A stretch of DNA of 64,000 bases from PALSA-693 sp963834725 (GTDB taxonomy: Bacteria; Actinomycetota; Acidimicrobiia; Acidimicrobiales; Palsa-688). A program made the position numbers and the translations under genes. Shown one piece after another: positions 9,331 to 18,377 of this stretch. The DNA lies in NCBI GenBank assembly GCA_963834725.1, contig CAWICN010000001.1, positions 186,001 to 250,000 of the forward strand, in the 5' to 3' direction. The stretch's first letter is position 1, and each line of letters opens with the position of its first letter. The notes beneath the pieces are model-generated. The model made no database searches. It was not told where the DNA came from and saw only the letters and a list, made by a program, of their open reading frames with translations.

Positions 9331-10031
9331 ATGGGGCGGCGCGATGCTGGTGCGGTGACAACCGGGATCGTGCTCACACGACGGGAGTCCGATCGCAGTG
9401 TGCACGAGACGGCCGTGCGTGGGCCGCGAGGCGCGGCGACTCCGGCCGGGCGCGGCTATGTCGGGTACGAGGAGTGGCCAGGCGTCCCGATGAACCGCCG
9501 GGAGCTGGCGCGTTACGGGCTGGCTCTCATATTGGCCTTCGGTGACCCCCTCGAGGCCCGTCTGGCGGGGGCCGAGCGGAGGAGCCAGCTGACCTGCGAG
9601 GTGGCCTGGCTCAAGCATCAGCTGGTGGCGACCGGTGGGTGGGCCCGGCTTGAGCCGCTGATGGACGAGACGGGCTGGAGCCGGAGGGTGGTGACCGAAC
9701 GTTTCCGAAACCAGATCGGGGTATCGCCGAAGTCCTTTGGGCGCCTCCTGCCGGAAGCGTCGTGCACGGAGAGGTTCGGCTGGGCGACGCGCCGATCTGG
9801 CTGCACCGGGTCACCGCCGAACACGAGATGGCGTCGCCGAAAGGAGCGAGTGGACCCCATGGCGGGCTCACGGTGATCATCGAAGACGTCGATGCCCACT
9901 TCGCCCGCAGCCAGGCGGCCGGGGCGAGCATCGACAGCCCTCCCACCGACCAGGAGTACGGCTTGCGGGAATACGGGGTCCGGGACCCGGAGAATCACCG
10001 GTGGTGGTTCTCGTCGCAGCTCGCGGACTGA
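9331..10031 (+). pseudogene. Chimeric remnant: AraC-family regulator pieces joined to the C-terminal half of a VOC protein
   Basis: The first frame (to about 9745) has GYVGYEEWPGVPMNRREL and ILAFGDPL, an AraC-type N-terminal domain start. It then jumps directly to the helix-turn-helix part (WARLEPLMDETGWSRRVV, FRNQIGVSP), with the roughly 100-residue middle missing. At about 9742 this frame loses homology. The next frame continues with GSVVHGEVRLGDAPIWL and RDPENHRWWF, the second half of a VOC/glyoxalase domain, ending at 10031. Both halves are incomplete, so this looks like a deletion fusion of two neighbouring genes. Expression as one protein would need another frameshift. Confidence 0.6.
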
Positions 10032-10111
10032 ACGCTCCGTTCACCCCGCCCCTTTGCGACCCCTCCGGGTCTGGCGGTCGAGTTCCCGGCCGGCCGGGAT
10101 CTGGAGCTCTA

Positions 10112-10420
10112 TTAGGTGCCCCGGAGGGGCTCGGCGTGATGGATCCGGGCTTCGAGGTCGTCGATGGGAAGGGCCGGAAGGGTGACGATCTCGACGGTGC
10201 CACGGGCGCCGAGGTCGATGGAGAGAAGCGCCGCTGTCGTGTTATCGGGAGCTTCGATCACCGTCATGAAGTCGAACTGACCGAGCAGCGCAAACTGGAT
10301 GATGACCTTGCAGCCGATGGCTTCGATCTCCTGGTTGACGGCGTCGAGTCGAGCCGGACGGTCGTGCAATGTCTTGCGCCCCTCGGGAGTGAGCGTGCTC
10401 AGCAGGACATACATCGGCAC
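10112..10420 (-). CDS. GYD domain-containing protein
   Basis: 102 residues matching the GYD family: YVLLSTLTPEGRKTL, then an ALLGQFDFM segment at the usual GQYD position, and RGTVEIVTLPALP. The GTG at 10420 is preceded by an AAAGGAGG ribosome site about six bases upstream, which settles the start. GYD proteins are small ferredoxin-like, probably homomultimeric proteins of unknown function. No operon partner is evident: a repeat region lies upstream and an AraC/VOC remnant converges downstream. Confidence 0.85.
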   Translation of the reverse strand: MPMYVLLSTLTPEGRKTLHDRPARLDAVNQEIEAIGCKVIIQFALLGQFDFMTVIEAPDNTTAALLSIDLGARGTVEIVTLPALPIDDLEARIHHAEPLRGT

Positions 10421-10961
10421 GGCAAACCTCCTTTGTTCGACTGCTCGGCTGTTCGGCTGTGTGACTGTGCGACTGCGCGACTGCGCGACCCAGGTGGCTT
10501 CGGCGAGAGCGTAGCCCGGCCGGTAAGCGGCCGTGGGGCGCTACAGCCGGTAGGTGGCAGTAGGGGCCCTGCGGCCGGTCGCCAGGCGCTGTAGCCCGGT
10601 CGCCAGCGCCGCAGCCCCGTCGCCGGGCGCCGGGCGCCGTAGCCCGGTCGCGGCCCCTGAATTTTGGGGCCACCCCGCCACTTTTGGAGCCGGAAGTACA
10701 TGGGATGTAGTTCTCGCTCCAAAGGTGAGCGGAGTTACCAAAGGTCGGGGGCCGTGCCGGATGCCGGGTGCCCGACACCGGACACCGGGGTGTGCCCTCC
10801 AGACGCCGGGTGCCCGACGACCGGACACCGGAGGCCGGAGCTGGGTACCGGACGCCAGGTGCCAGCAGCACCGGAATCCGGACGCCCGGCGCCGGATGCC
10901 AGCAGCACCGCAGGGAGAGATTGGACCCCGAAGAAGAGGGAATCTGACGAGATTCCCGGCG
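10421..10961. repeat. Gene-free region with several degenerate tandem repeats and a hairpin
   Basis: About 540 bases without a credible gene. 10440-10500 is a run of 8-9 base repeats of the CGACTGCG kind. 10560-10655 repeats a roughly 21-base unit around GTAGCCCGGTCGCC. 10755-10920 repeats variants of CCGGACGCCGGGTGCC, and TGCCAGCAGCACCG occurs twice. Between 10681 and 10728 ACTTTTGGAGC and GCTCCAAAGGT form an 11-base nearly perfect inverted repeat. Long frames through this stretch on both strands are low-complexity and look like artefacts of high GC content. Confidence 0.6.
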
Positions 10962-11408
10962 TCAAGCAGCGCCGGCGAAGGGTCGAGGTTGTCGGCCCAT
11001 GAACCCGGCCAGCCGCTCCCAGCTGGTGGCGTCGTCAGGTGCGGAGATCTCTTGCCCGTAGGGCGATCCGACCTCCTGCAGGTCACGGTATTCGGGTTTG
11101 AGCATGGACCGGGCTGAGTCAAGGGCAGGGCCGGCGAGGTCGGCGTCCAGCCGTTGCAGCTGGTTGCTGGCCGCGGCCAGCTCCCACGTGTGAGTAGCCA
11201 GCTCGGCCAGATACATGTCCACCACGGTGGCACCGGTGTAAACCTCACCCCACGGCAACTCCACGGTGGCGTCGAGGCGGGCCGGGTCGGACCAGGCCGC
11301 CCGGGCGTCGAGTCCGGCCGTCTGCAGCTCTCCTGGCGCGTCAGCCAGTTCCACGTGCGGGAACTCAGCCCTTGCTGCGGCTCACCCCGGCCCAGAGCGG
11401 CGGCTAGA
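10962..11408 (-). pseudogene. TIGR03086 family protein, C-terminal part, cut off by an IS insertion
   Basis: This is the 3' portion of a gene whose 5' part lies at 13411-13565 beyond the IS. It carries ELADAPGELQTAG, AWSDPARLDATVELPWG, YLAELATHTWELA (the metal-ligand His and the Asp/Glu region of the DinB/MMI-like C-terminal fold) and LKPEYRDLQEVGSPYG. Joining the two flanks across the duplicated target sequence gives a frame reading GYLAAALGRGEPQQG. One extra G after that would lead straight into AEFPHVELADAPGE. So the gene carries both an IS insertion and a single-base shift. It would have encoded a mycothiol-dependent-enzyme-like protein of about 190-200 residues. Confidence 0.75.
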
Positions 11409-13404
11409 CCTAAAACAAGCGGTCCCTGACCGAGTTGGAGGCTTGGGAGCGGGTTGGGGTGCTCAGAGCTGGTGGTGAGCGACGGGTTGTGGCGATGATG
11501 TCGTTGTCGCTGAGCCCGGCGGTCTTGTCGACGGCCGTGGGCGTGTGCATCCTGTTTTGAGAGGTCGCTGAAGAGGAGCCGGTGACCGACTGTTGGGGTG
11601 TTTGATTTCTGGCAGGCGGCTATAAGACGTCGAGGAGTCGGAAGAGTGCCCCGAGCCAGGGGTTCCAGGCGAGCACCCGCCAGCGCACCTGCCGTGCACC
11701 GAGGACGATCTGGCAGGGGATGTCGATGAATACCCGCCGGAATGTCCGGAATTCCATGCTGAGCAGCCGGCGGCGCTGTTGGTGGTGTGTGTTGGCCCAG
11801 CGCGGTGAGATCGGCAGGAGCAGGGCGCACCAGGCTTTCAGGCTCCAGGCGATCGCCGCCATGACCGTATAGGCCCAGTTGGCCACGAGAGTGTTGACCG
11901 GGGCGTGCAGGGCGCGCACCTGGCCTTTGAGCTGTGCGATGAGGTTCTCCTGGTCGCAGCGGCTGCGGGCCTGCATGACGACCTCGTCGCTGGTGGTGGC
12001 GGTGGGGAGGTTGGTGATGTAGAACAGCCATCGGTACTCGTGGAACAGGACGTTCTCGCCGCGCTCGATCGACAGGTCTTTTCGCAGCGCCACGACTTGG
12101 TAGTCTCGCTTGCAGGCGACGGGGCGGTAGGAGAACTGGCAGAGGTCCTCTGCGACGGTGCGGATATTCTTGTAGCCCCTGGAGCGCACGATGTCGTCTT
12201 TCACACGTTGGGGCTTGGTGCGCGGCTCGGTCTTGATCGCCCGCTCGGCGCGGCCCACCAGCTGGTGGTACATCTCCTCGTCGGCGGTTTCGGCGTGGGC
12301 GATGAGGTTCGCCCGGGCGTCGTAGCCGAAGACGAACTCGACCCCATCGGCGTCCCAGCGGTCGAAGTTGGCTGTGAGAGCGAAGTCGGTGTCTCCACGC
12401 AGCAACACTTTTGAGAAGCCTGCTTTTCGGACCAAGGCGATCGACCGGTCGAACAGGGGGGCCGCTCCCTCATGGGAGGGCCGGTTAGCACCAGATTCTT
12501 TGAAGTACAGCGGTTCTTTGGTGTTGGCCAGGTTCACCACCAGCGACGAGTAACCCCACACACCGTTGTAGGCGATATCGATTCCCTCCTTGGTCTGCGC
12601 GTCGGTTCCCACGATCGAGGCGTCAGCGTCGATCACCGCCGTCTCGGCGAAAAAAGCAGCTGGCTGGGCGGCCCACACCCGAAGACGGGCCCGGTTGACC
12701 GCCTCTTGCAGCGCCATCACAGCGGCCTGGTCGAAACGCCGGCAGAAGTCACCCGCGGTGGTCGGGTCGGGCAGACTCGAAGCCCCGATACCGTCGAGGA
12801 ACACCCCGTCGCTGCGTCGGGCCTCGATATCGTCCAGGGTGACACCGCCGCACAGGGCGTTAAACGCGATATTGAGCACATGGTCGGACTCTGTGTAAGG
12901 CCGATGGATCTTAAGCAACTCCAGAGAAGCGTCGATCTCGCCAGCAAGCCCAACACGCTCGACCAGCCCGACGATCGCCCCCATACCGCCATGAGCGACC
13001 GCCTTGGTCCGCTCGGCTAGCTCGTAAGAGATGTTCGCCCGGCCGATCACAGGGCCGTCGATGTTCACCCTCACCGCCTCCTCGAGTCGCCGTTCGATCC
13101 GGCCCGCCTCCCTGGCCAGCTGGTTTCGTCGTCGCTGCCTGGCTGCCCGGTCTCCTCCGCCACGGACGTGGCACGCTGCGCTAAGGTTCTGAGCCAACAG
13201 ATGCCCTCCTGGGCGTGGGTTGATTGGATTGAGCGATCGAATCCTCCCATGCCAGGAGGGCGATTTCGCGGACCGTCCCCAGGCCCGGATCGTTCACCCG
13301 AAAACGATCCCAACCCCAAAACCCCCCAACCGCGAAAACCGCTACCCCACAGGACTCTCAGCCCATCACCACACCCCCAGCAGCCCCCCTACGCTTGGTT
13401 CAGG
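11409..13404 (-). mobile_element. Complete IS1380-family insertion sequence, about 2.0 kb
   Basis: The ends are imperfect terminal inverted repeats, CCTAAAACAAGCG at 11409-11421 and the reverse complement of CCTGAACCAAGCG at 13392-13404 (11 of 13 match). They are flanked by the direct repeat GCTAGA at 11403-11408 and 13405-13410. If the outermost base of each end is counted as IS, the duplication is CTAG (4 bp), the size known for IS1380 elements. The element carries one transposase gene and splits a TIGR03086 gene. The right end (13200-13390) holds an inverted repeat (GCCCTCCTGG / CCAGGAGGGC) just upstream of the transposase, and a C/A-rich tract. Confidence 0.85.
11620..13197 (-). CDS. IS1380 family transposase
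   Basis: 525 residues, full family length, with no internal stop. The DDE catalytic residues are visible: TAVIDADASIVGTD (first Asp), KVLLRGDTDFAL (second Asp) and RCDQENLIAQLK (Glu in the YREK-like region). Other family hallmarks are GVWGYSSLVVNLANT and FVFGYDARANLI. The protein begins with a basic, low-homology stretch, so the true start may be some 30-40 codons later, before VNIDGPVIGRA. The intact frame, matching ends and visible target duplication indicate a recently moved, possibly active element. Confidence 0.92.
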   Translation of the reverse strand: MAQNLSAACHVRGGGDRAARQRRRNQLAREAGRIERRLEEAVRVNIDGPVIGRANISYELAERTKAVAHGGMGAIVGLVERVGLAGEIDASLELLKIHRPYTESDHVLNIAFNALCGGVTLDDIEARRSDGVFLDGIGASSLPDPTTAGDFCRRFDQAAVMALQEAVNRARLRVWAAQPAAFFAETAVIDADASIVGTDAQTKEGIDIAYNGVWGYSSLVVNLANTKEPLYFKESGANRPSHEGAAPLFDRSIALVRKAGFSKVLLRGDTDFALTANFDRWDADGVEFVFGYDARANLIAHAETADEEMYHQLVGRAERAIKTEPRTKPQRVKDDIVRSRGYKNIRTVAEDLCQFSYRPVACKRDYQVVALRKDLSIERGENVLFHEYRWLFYITNLPTATTSDEVVMQARSRCDQENLIAQLKGQVRALHAPVNTLVANWAYTVMAAIAWSLKAWCALLLPISPRWANTHHQQRRRLLSMEFRTFRRVFIDIPCQIVLGARQVRWRVLAWNPWLGALFRLLDVL

Positions 13405-13410
13405 GCTAGA

Positions 13411-13565
13411 TAACCGGCGCCTACCAGGTGATCGATAAGCGTCGCGACATCGAACTGAGGACAGGAGGTGGGGTGGGCGAGCTGATCCGGGTCCACGCCG
13501 GCGACTACGTCTGCCGCGTGCTCATAGGCCCGGAACAAGGAAAGGCGACGATCGGCGATGGCCAT
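13411..13565 (-). pseudogene. TIGR03086 family protein, N-terminal part, cut off by an IS insertion
   Basis: ATG at 13565 follows an AAGGAG ribosome site seven bases upstream, which settles the start. The visible protein runs through LFRAYEHAADVVAGV, PTSCPQFDVATLIDHLVG and GYLA, the typical opening of TIGR03086 proteins. It then runs into IS sequence and stops. The remainder of the gene is at 10962-11408. Compare the intact paralogue at 58366-58914. Confidence 0.8.
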
Positions 13566-13863
13566 GTTGACTCCTTGGTCGAGTGAAGGGGCGATAGTCG
13601 TATCCTGAACTCGAAAAGTGGCCATCCTCTAACCGGTTTTTCCGGGGATACGCGTGGCATGCCAGTGAAGCCAGCCTCGCTTGCCCAGCTCCAGATGGAA
13701 AGGTCGTCGCTCCAGAGCAGCTGCCCGTTCGTTTGCTGCGGCGGCCGGAGCGATACGCATGGGTGCCTCGACGGACTTCCCCGCGGATGGCCCAGTCGGT
13801 CTCGCCAGCGGCGGCACCGAGATTCTCCGGTTGGGGCACTAGAGTAGGCGGCCTCGGGGCCGG
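13566..13863. other. Intergenic stretch without a supported gene
   Basis: About 300 bases between the start of the IS-split TIGR03086 gene and the end of the ABC transporter operon. Frames here have no family resemblance and atypical composition. It probably contains the promoter of the TIGR03086 gene, but no clear -35/-10 pair is visible. Confidence 0.5.
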
Positions 13864-15801
13864 TCAGACCGCTTGACCCTCGGCGTGGCTGATCCAGGTC
13901 TTGTACATCTCAAAGTAAAAGCCGCCCCGTGCCAACAGTTCGTCGTGGGTGCCGGTCTCGATAATGCGACCCTCGTTGACCACCACGATCCGATCAGCCT
14001 TCATCGCGGTGGTGAGCCGGTGGGCGATCAGGATGGCCGTCCGCCCCTGCAACAGGACATCGAGAGCCGCCTCGATCTTGGCCTCGGATCGCAGGTCGAG
14101 GTTGGAGGTGGCCTCGTCGAGCACCAGGACCCGGGGGTGAGCGTGGAAGGCGCGGGCCAACGCGATGAGCTGTCGTTCTCCGGAGGACAGTGACTGCCCG
14201 CGCTCATGAACGAAGGTGTGAATGCCGTCAGGCATCCGCTCGATCACCTCGACCAGCCCCACCGCTCGAATCGAGTCCCAGACCTCTTCGTCGGTGGCCC
14301 CGGGCCGGGCGAAGGCAATGTTGTCTCGGATGGTCCCTTCAAACAGGAAGGGCTCCTGGGGTACCACGCCGAGCTGGCGACGCAATGATCCGATTTCCAC
14401 GTCGCGTAGATCAAAACCGTCGATCAGGACACGGCCGCTGACGACGTCGTAGAAGCGGGTCACCAGCTTCGCCACGGTTGACTTCCCGGCGCCGGTCGGA
14501 CCCACGAAGGCCACCGTCTCCCCGGCGGCGATGTTGAGGCTGACGTCATGAAGCACGGGCTGAACCGGGTCGTATCCGAACGTCACGTGGTCGAGCTCGA
14601 TGTCGCCCTGGACCGGCGGCAGCTCAATGGCGTCGTCAGCTTCGAGGACAGACGGCGAGCTGGCGAGCAAGCCCCGCAGCTTGAGGATCGAGGCTGACCC
14701 TTGCTGGAACAGGTTGTACTGCTGCACGAGCAGCTGCATCGGGGCAAAGAAACGGTTGAGGTACAGGAAGAAGGCCACGAGGGCGCCGATTGACAGCTGG
14801 TGATGGGAAACCATCACCCCGCCGATGGCCAGGAGCGCGGCTTGCCCGAGATACCCGATGAACTGGGTGCCGGGTCCGTAGATGGCGTTGATCTGGGCGG
14901 TGAACAGGTTGGCGTCGCGGTAGGACCCGACCACGTTGCGGTGGTGCAGCACGTTATTGCGCTGGCGGTTGTGGGCGGTGACGATGCGCACCCCGTGGAG
15001 GGTTTCGGACAGGTCGGAGAGGACGTTGGCAATCCCATCGCGGACCCGGTCGTAACCCCGCTCCGACCGGGTCCGGAACCACAGTGACAGGACGGTCAGC
15101 GCGGGGATCACCAGCAGGATGGTGATCAAGGCCAGCTCGACGTTCAACGCCAGCAGGAGGCACGTGATCACGATCATCGTGAGGCCCTGCACCGCGAATT
15201 GGGCCAGACCGTCCTGGAGCAGTTGCTGAAGGTTCTCGATGTCGCTGGTCATGCGGCTCATGATCACGCCCGCCTTCTCTTCGGTGTAGAAGTCGAGCGA
15301 CAATCGCTGCAGGTGGGCGAAGATCTTTACCCTCAGGTCGTTCATGACCCAGGCGGCCAACCGGCCGGTGACTTCGGTCATGAAGCGCTGGGCGGTCGCG
15401 GTGAGGGCCACGGCGGCCAGATACAGGAGCGAGACAACGACGATGACCCCGAAGTCCTTGTGGGCGCCGAGGCCGCGGTTGATCCCGGTGCTGATCAGCG
15501 TGGGGCCGGCCTGGTTGAAGACGCTGACGATGGCGACCAGCACGGCCGCCAACAGCCCCAGCTGCCAGTGTTCGAGCAACAGCCCTCGCAAGCTCAGCTT
15601 CTCGGTTCGGTCGCCAGCCTTGCCGTACCGGAAGGTGACGGGCGGCTCGCGATGCTCCGGCTCGGTGGTCAGCAGCCGATCGACCCCGTCCTGCAGCTCC
15701 GACGGAATGCCCGCAAAGGGCAGCCCGCCGCCAGGATTCCCGGGCGATCCTCGCCCATACGTGCCGCCCCCAAACATGGGGACACCGCCGCCCATCACCA
15801 T
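13864..15801 (-). CDS. ABC transporter, fused permease-ATPase, second half of a heterodimeric exporter
   Basis: 645 residues. A Gly/Pro-rich N-terminal tail of about 35 residues precedes a six-helix transmembrane domain (about residues 85-360) and an ATPase domain. Walker A is GPTGAGKST, the Q loop is VVPQEPFLF, the signature is LSSGERQ (degenerate from LSGGQ), and Walker B with its catalytic Glu is VLVLDEAT. The H-loop is IAHRL. ATG at 15801 overlaps the TGA of the upstream ABC gene by one base. Together with that gene it resembles BmrCD/LmrCD or TM287/288 multidrug exporters. The substrate is unknown. Confidence 0.93.
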   Translation of the reverse strand: MVMGGGVPMFGGGTYGRGSPGNPGGGLPFAGIPSELQDGVDRLLTTEPEHREPPVTFRYGKAGDRTEKLSLRGLLLEHWQLGLLAAVLVAIVSVFNQAGPTLISTGINRGLGAHKDFGVIVVVSLLYLAAVALTATAQRFMTEVTGRLAAWVMNDLRVKIFAHLQRLSLDFYTEEKAGVIMSRMTSDIENLQQLLQDGLAQFAVQGLTMIVITCLLLALNVELALITILLVIPALTVLSLWFRTRSERGYDRVRDGIANVLSDLSETLHGVRIVTAHNRQRNNVLHHRNVVGSYRDANLFTAQINAIYGPGTQFIGYLGQAALLAIGGVMVSHHQLSIGALVAFFLYLNRFFAPMQLLVQQYNLFQQGSASILKLRGLLASSPSVLEADDAIELPPVQGDIELDHVTFGYDPVQPVLHDVSLNIAAGETVAFVGPTGAGKSTVAKLVTRFYDVVSGRVLIDGFDLRDVEIGSLRRQLGVVPQEPFLFEGTIRDNIAFARPGATDEEVWDSIRAVGLVEVIERMPDGIHTFVHERGQSLSSGERQLIALARAFHAHPRVLVLDEATSNLDLRSEAKIEAALDVLLQGRTAILIAHRLTTAMKADRIVVVNEGRIIETGTHDELLARGGFYFEMYKTWISHAEGQAV

Positions 15802-17834
15802 CAGTCCATCCCCCTCACGTCGGGGCCGTCCAGCGGGAAGAAGGCGGTCCTGGGGTCGACCCCGTTCCCACGGTTCCCGGCGGGGTCGGTTCTGCCCGCC
15901 TCTGAAACCGGCGGCCCGGCGTCCCACAGCTCCTCCGCGCTGGCCTCGGCCTGCTCGCGCTCCTCCTTCTCGGCCTGGGCCAGAACCTGGACGTAGAGGG
16001 GGCTGGTCGCCATGAGCTCGCCGTGAGTGCCGTCGGCCACGATCCGGCCTCCATCCATCAGCAGCACCCGGTCGGCGAGGCTGATGGTGGAGAGGCGATG
16101 GGCGATGATCAGGGTAGTCCGGCCCTCCAGCAGCTTGCGCAGCCCGTCGTGGATGCGGAGCTCCACCTGCACGTCGATGGCGCTGGTCGCGTCGTCGAGG
16201 ACCAGGACCGGAGGGTTGACGAGCAGCGTTCGGGCGATGGCGATGCGCTGGCGCTGGCCTCCTGACAGGGTGTAGCCCCGCTCGCCCACGACCGTGTCGT
16301 AGCCGCTGGGGAGCTCCCGGATGAACTCGTCGGCGCCTGCCGCCTTCGCTGCCGCTTCGATGTCAGTGAAATCTGCATTCGGCTTGCCGTAGGCGATGTT
16401 GTCCCGAATCGACACTGAGAAGAGGAATGGCTCGTCGAGCACGATCCCCACCTGGGCGCGCACGCTTTCGATGGTCAGGTCGCGCACGTCCTTGCCGTCG
16501 AGCTGCACCGATCCGGCGGTCACGTCATAAAAGCGAGCGACGAGCCGGGCGACCGTCGATTTGCCGGTGCCGGTGCGCCCCACCAACGCCACAGTCTCGC
16601 CAGGGCGGAGATGCATGTCGAAGTGCTCGAGGACCGATGGGTTGTCGTTCGCATACGCGAATGACACGTCATCGAAACGGACGTCGCCAACCGTGTCGAT
16701 CAGATCGACCGCGCCCGGGCGATCCACGATCGTCGGCTGCTCGTCCAGGATCTCGTAGATCCGCCCGGCCGAGGCCCGGGCCCGCTGGCCCATCATGATG
16801 AGCATGCCGAGCATCTGGAAGGGCGGCTGCAGCATGACGATCCAGAAGCTGAAGCTGAGGATGGCGCCGACCTGCAGCTTGTCGTGGATGACCAGGTACC
16901 CGCCGAGGAGGAGCACCAGCGCCAGACCCACCTGGACCAGGTTCTGGACCAGCGGCGTGAACCGGGCCCGCAGGTCGGCGTCCTTGATGTAGGACCACTG
17001 CAACCGGTCAGCGGCCTTGGCCAGGTGCTTGAGCTGCTGGTCCTCGGCCGAGAAGGATTTGACCACCCGGACACCATTGATGTTTTCGTCGACGATGGTG
17101 GCCACGTCCGCCAGCCGGGACTGGATCAGCCATGAGACCGGGAACATCGACCGCCGCATCCGCACGCCCAGGAAGTAGATGAAGGGCATGGTGGACATGG
17201 CCACGAAGGCAAGGGCGACGTTGATCGAGAGCATGTACCCGAAGGCGACGATGGCGATGGCGCACTGAACGAGGATGCTCGGTGCAAACGTGAGGTACAT
17301 CTGCACCGACCTGATGTCCGAGTTGGACCGGGAGATGAGCTGGCCGGACTGGACCCGGTCGTAGAAGGGAAACGACATGCGGGTGAGGTGTTGATACATG
17401 ATGTTGCGCAGGTCGAATTCCATCTTGTAGGCCGTCGTCATCAAAAACAGCCGGGAGATGTAACCGGCCATCGCCGCCAGCGCAACCAGCACCAGGATGA
17501 TCTCCACGTAGTGGCTCAGGGGTACGGAGTGAACACCCGGCACCCTGCTGGCGCTCGGCACGATCGAGTTGTCGAGCGCCTCTTGAAGGATCTTCGGGAT
17601 CTGGACCTGCAGCACCAGGCTGATGAACGACGTCGTAAGAGCGGTGATGAACAGGAACTTGTGCGACATCACCACCGGGCGGGCCCGACGAATCCACGAC
17701 TTACTGCGGTCCGGATCGATGCTGGCGCGCGGCGGTTCGTACTGGGCTTCCACCGCGACGGGGACCCAGGGAGAGCCAGACTCGACACCATCCGGCACCC
17801 GGCGGCCGGCTGCAATCCGGGTGGCCAGGCTCAT
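15801..17834 (-). CDS. ABC transporter, fused permease-ATPase, first half of a heterodimeric exporter
   Basis: 677 residues with a six-helix membrane domain and an ATPase domain. Walker A is GRTGTGKST, the signature is canonical LSGGQRQ, the H-loop is IAHRL, but Walker B reads VLVLDDAT, with Asp in place of the catalytic Glu. Combined with the degenerate signature of the partner, one of the two ATP sites should be weak or inactive, as in known heterodimeric exporters. ATG at 17834 overlaps the TGA of the MarR gene in an ATGA junction. It is chosen over a longer in-frame start because of this coupling and the absence of homology upstream. Confidence 0.93.
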   Translation of the reverse strand: MSLATRIAAGRRVPDGVESGSPWVPVAVEAQYEPPRASIDPDRSKSWIRRARPVVMSHKFLFITALTTSFISLVLQVQIPKILQEALDNSIVPSASRVPGVHSVPLSHYVEIILVLVALAAMAGYISRLFLMTTAYKMEFDLRNIMYQHLTRMSFPFYDRVQSGQLISRSNSDIRSVQMYLTFAPSILVQCAIAIVAFGYMLSINVALAFVAMSTMPFIYFLGVRMRRSMFPVSWLIQSRLADVATIVDENINGVRVVKSFSAEDQQLKHLAKAADRLQWSYIKDADLRARFTPLVQNLVQVGLALVLLLGGYLVIHDKLQVGAILSFSFWIVMLQPPFQMLGMLIMMGQRARASAGRIYEILDEQPTIVDRPGAVDLIDTVGDVRFDDVSFAYANDNPSVLEHFDMHLRPGETVALVGRTGTGKSTVARLVARFYDVTAGSVQLDGKDVRDLTIESVRAQVGIVLDEPFLFSVSIRDNIAYGKPNADFTDIEAAAKAAGADEFIRELPSGYDTVVGERGYTLSGGQRQRIAIARTLLVNPPVLVLDDATSAIDVQVELRIHDGLRKLLEGRTTLIIAHRLSTISLADRVLLMDGGRIVADGTHGELMATSPLYVQVLAQAEKEEREQAEASAEELWDAGPPVSEAGRTDPAGNRGNGVDPRTAFFPLDGPDVRGMD

Positions 17835-18286
17835 TTCATCCCTTTCTTGGCCGCCCTGAAGGCGTCCAGACCGGCCCGCCACAGATCCAGGCCGGCGAAG
17901 GCGGCCGCGGCTCCCTCCTCGTCCGCCAGGTGGCCGGCGATCTCACGGAGGCGAGCTTCGACGGCGCCGTCGGCCTGGCAGAGCACCTGGCGGCCCCGCT
18001 CGGTGAGGCGATGCTCGATGCGGCGCCGGTCGCTGTCGTGGTGCTTGCGTTCGACCAGGCCGCGTGCCACCAGCCCGTCGACGACTGCCGTCACGCTGGG
18101 CCGGCTGACGGCCAGATGGTCGGCCAGCACGGAGGCGGCGGCCCACCCCTCGTCCAGGAACATCAGCGTCCGGTACTGGGACAACGTCAGGTCGACCTGG
18201 CTGAGGCCCACCTCAACCTGGCGCGCCAGCCGGGCCCCCACCCGGCCGGAACGCAGCGTCGAGGATGCCGATAGCTCAATGCTCAC
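17831..18286 (-). CDS. MarR family transcriptional regulator
   Basis: 151 residues. The winged helix-turn-helix is clear: LSQYRTLMFLDEG, then ADHLAVSRPSVTAVVDGLVARGLVER and the wing DSDRRRIEHRLTERG. First gene of the marR-ABC-ABC operon, coupled to the next gene by a four-base ATGA overlap. It most likely represses this operon and is released by a transported compound, the usual arrangement. ATG at 18286 lies just downstream of a short palindrome. Confidence 0.9.
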   Translation of the reverse strand: MSIELSASSTLRSGRVGARLARQVEVGLSQVDLTLSQYRTLMFLDEGWAAASVLADHLAVSRPSVTAVVDGLVARGLVERKHHDSDRRRIEHRLTERGRQVLCQADGAVEARLREIAGHLADEEGAAAAFAGLDLWRAGLDAFRAAKKGMK

Positions 18287-18292
18287 ATGGTT

Positions 18293-18316
18293 AGTCTATC
18301 GAATAGTTAGGCTTGG
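18293..18316 (-). promoter_or_regulatory. Candidate MarR operator/promoter
   Basis: Immediately upstream of the MarR start, an AT-rich stretch in otherwise GC-rich DNA contains the palindrome CTATCGAATAG flanked on each side by TTAG. Its placement over the probable promoter fits autoregulation. This is inference; no binding data exist. Confidence 0.4.
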
Positions 18317-18377
18317 CTCAATTGGTTCGTGCGGGGGGGTTCGCGGCGACGGTGCTCTGAACCCGGGGCCCCATCGC

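Noticed and set aside
10541..12031. A 496-codon minus-strand open frame overlapping the IS end and the repeat region
   Set aside because: It crosses repeats, the split TIGR03086 gene and the transposase out of frame; composition is low-complexity and no family is recognisable.
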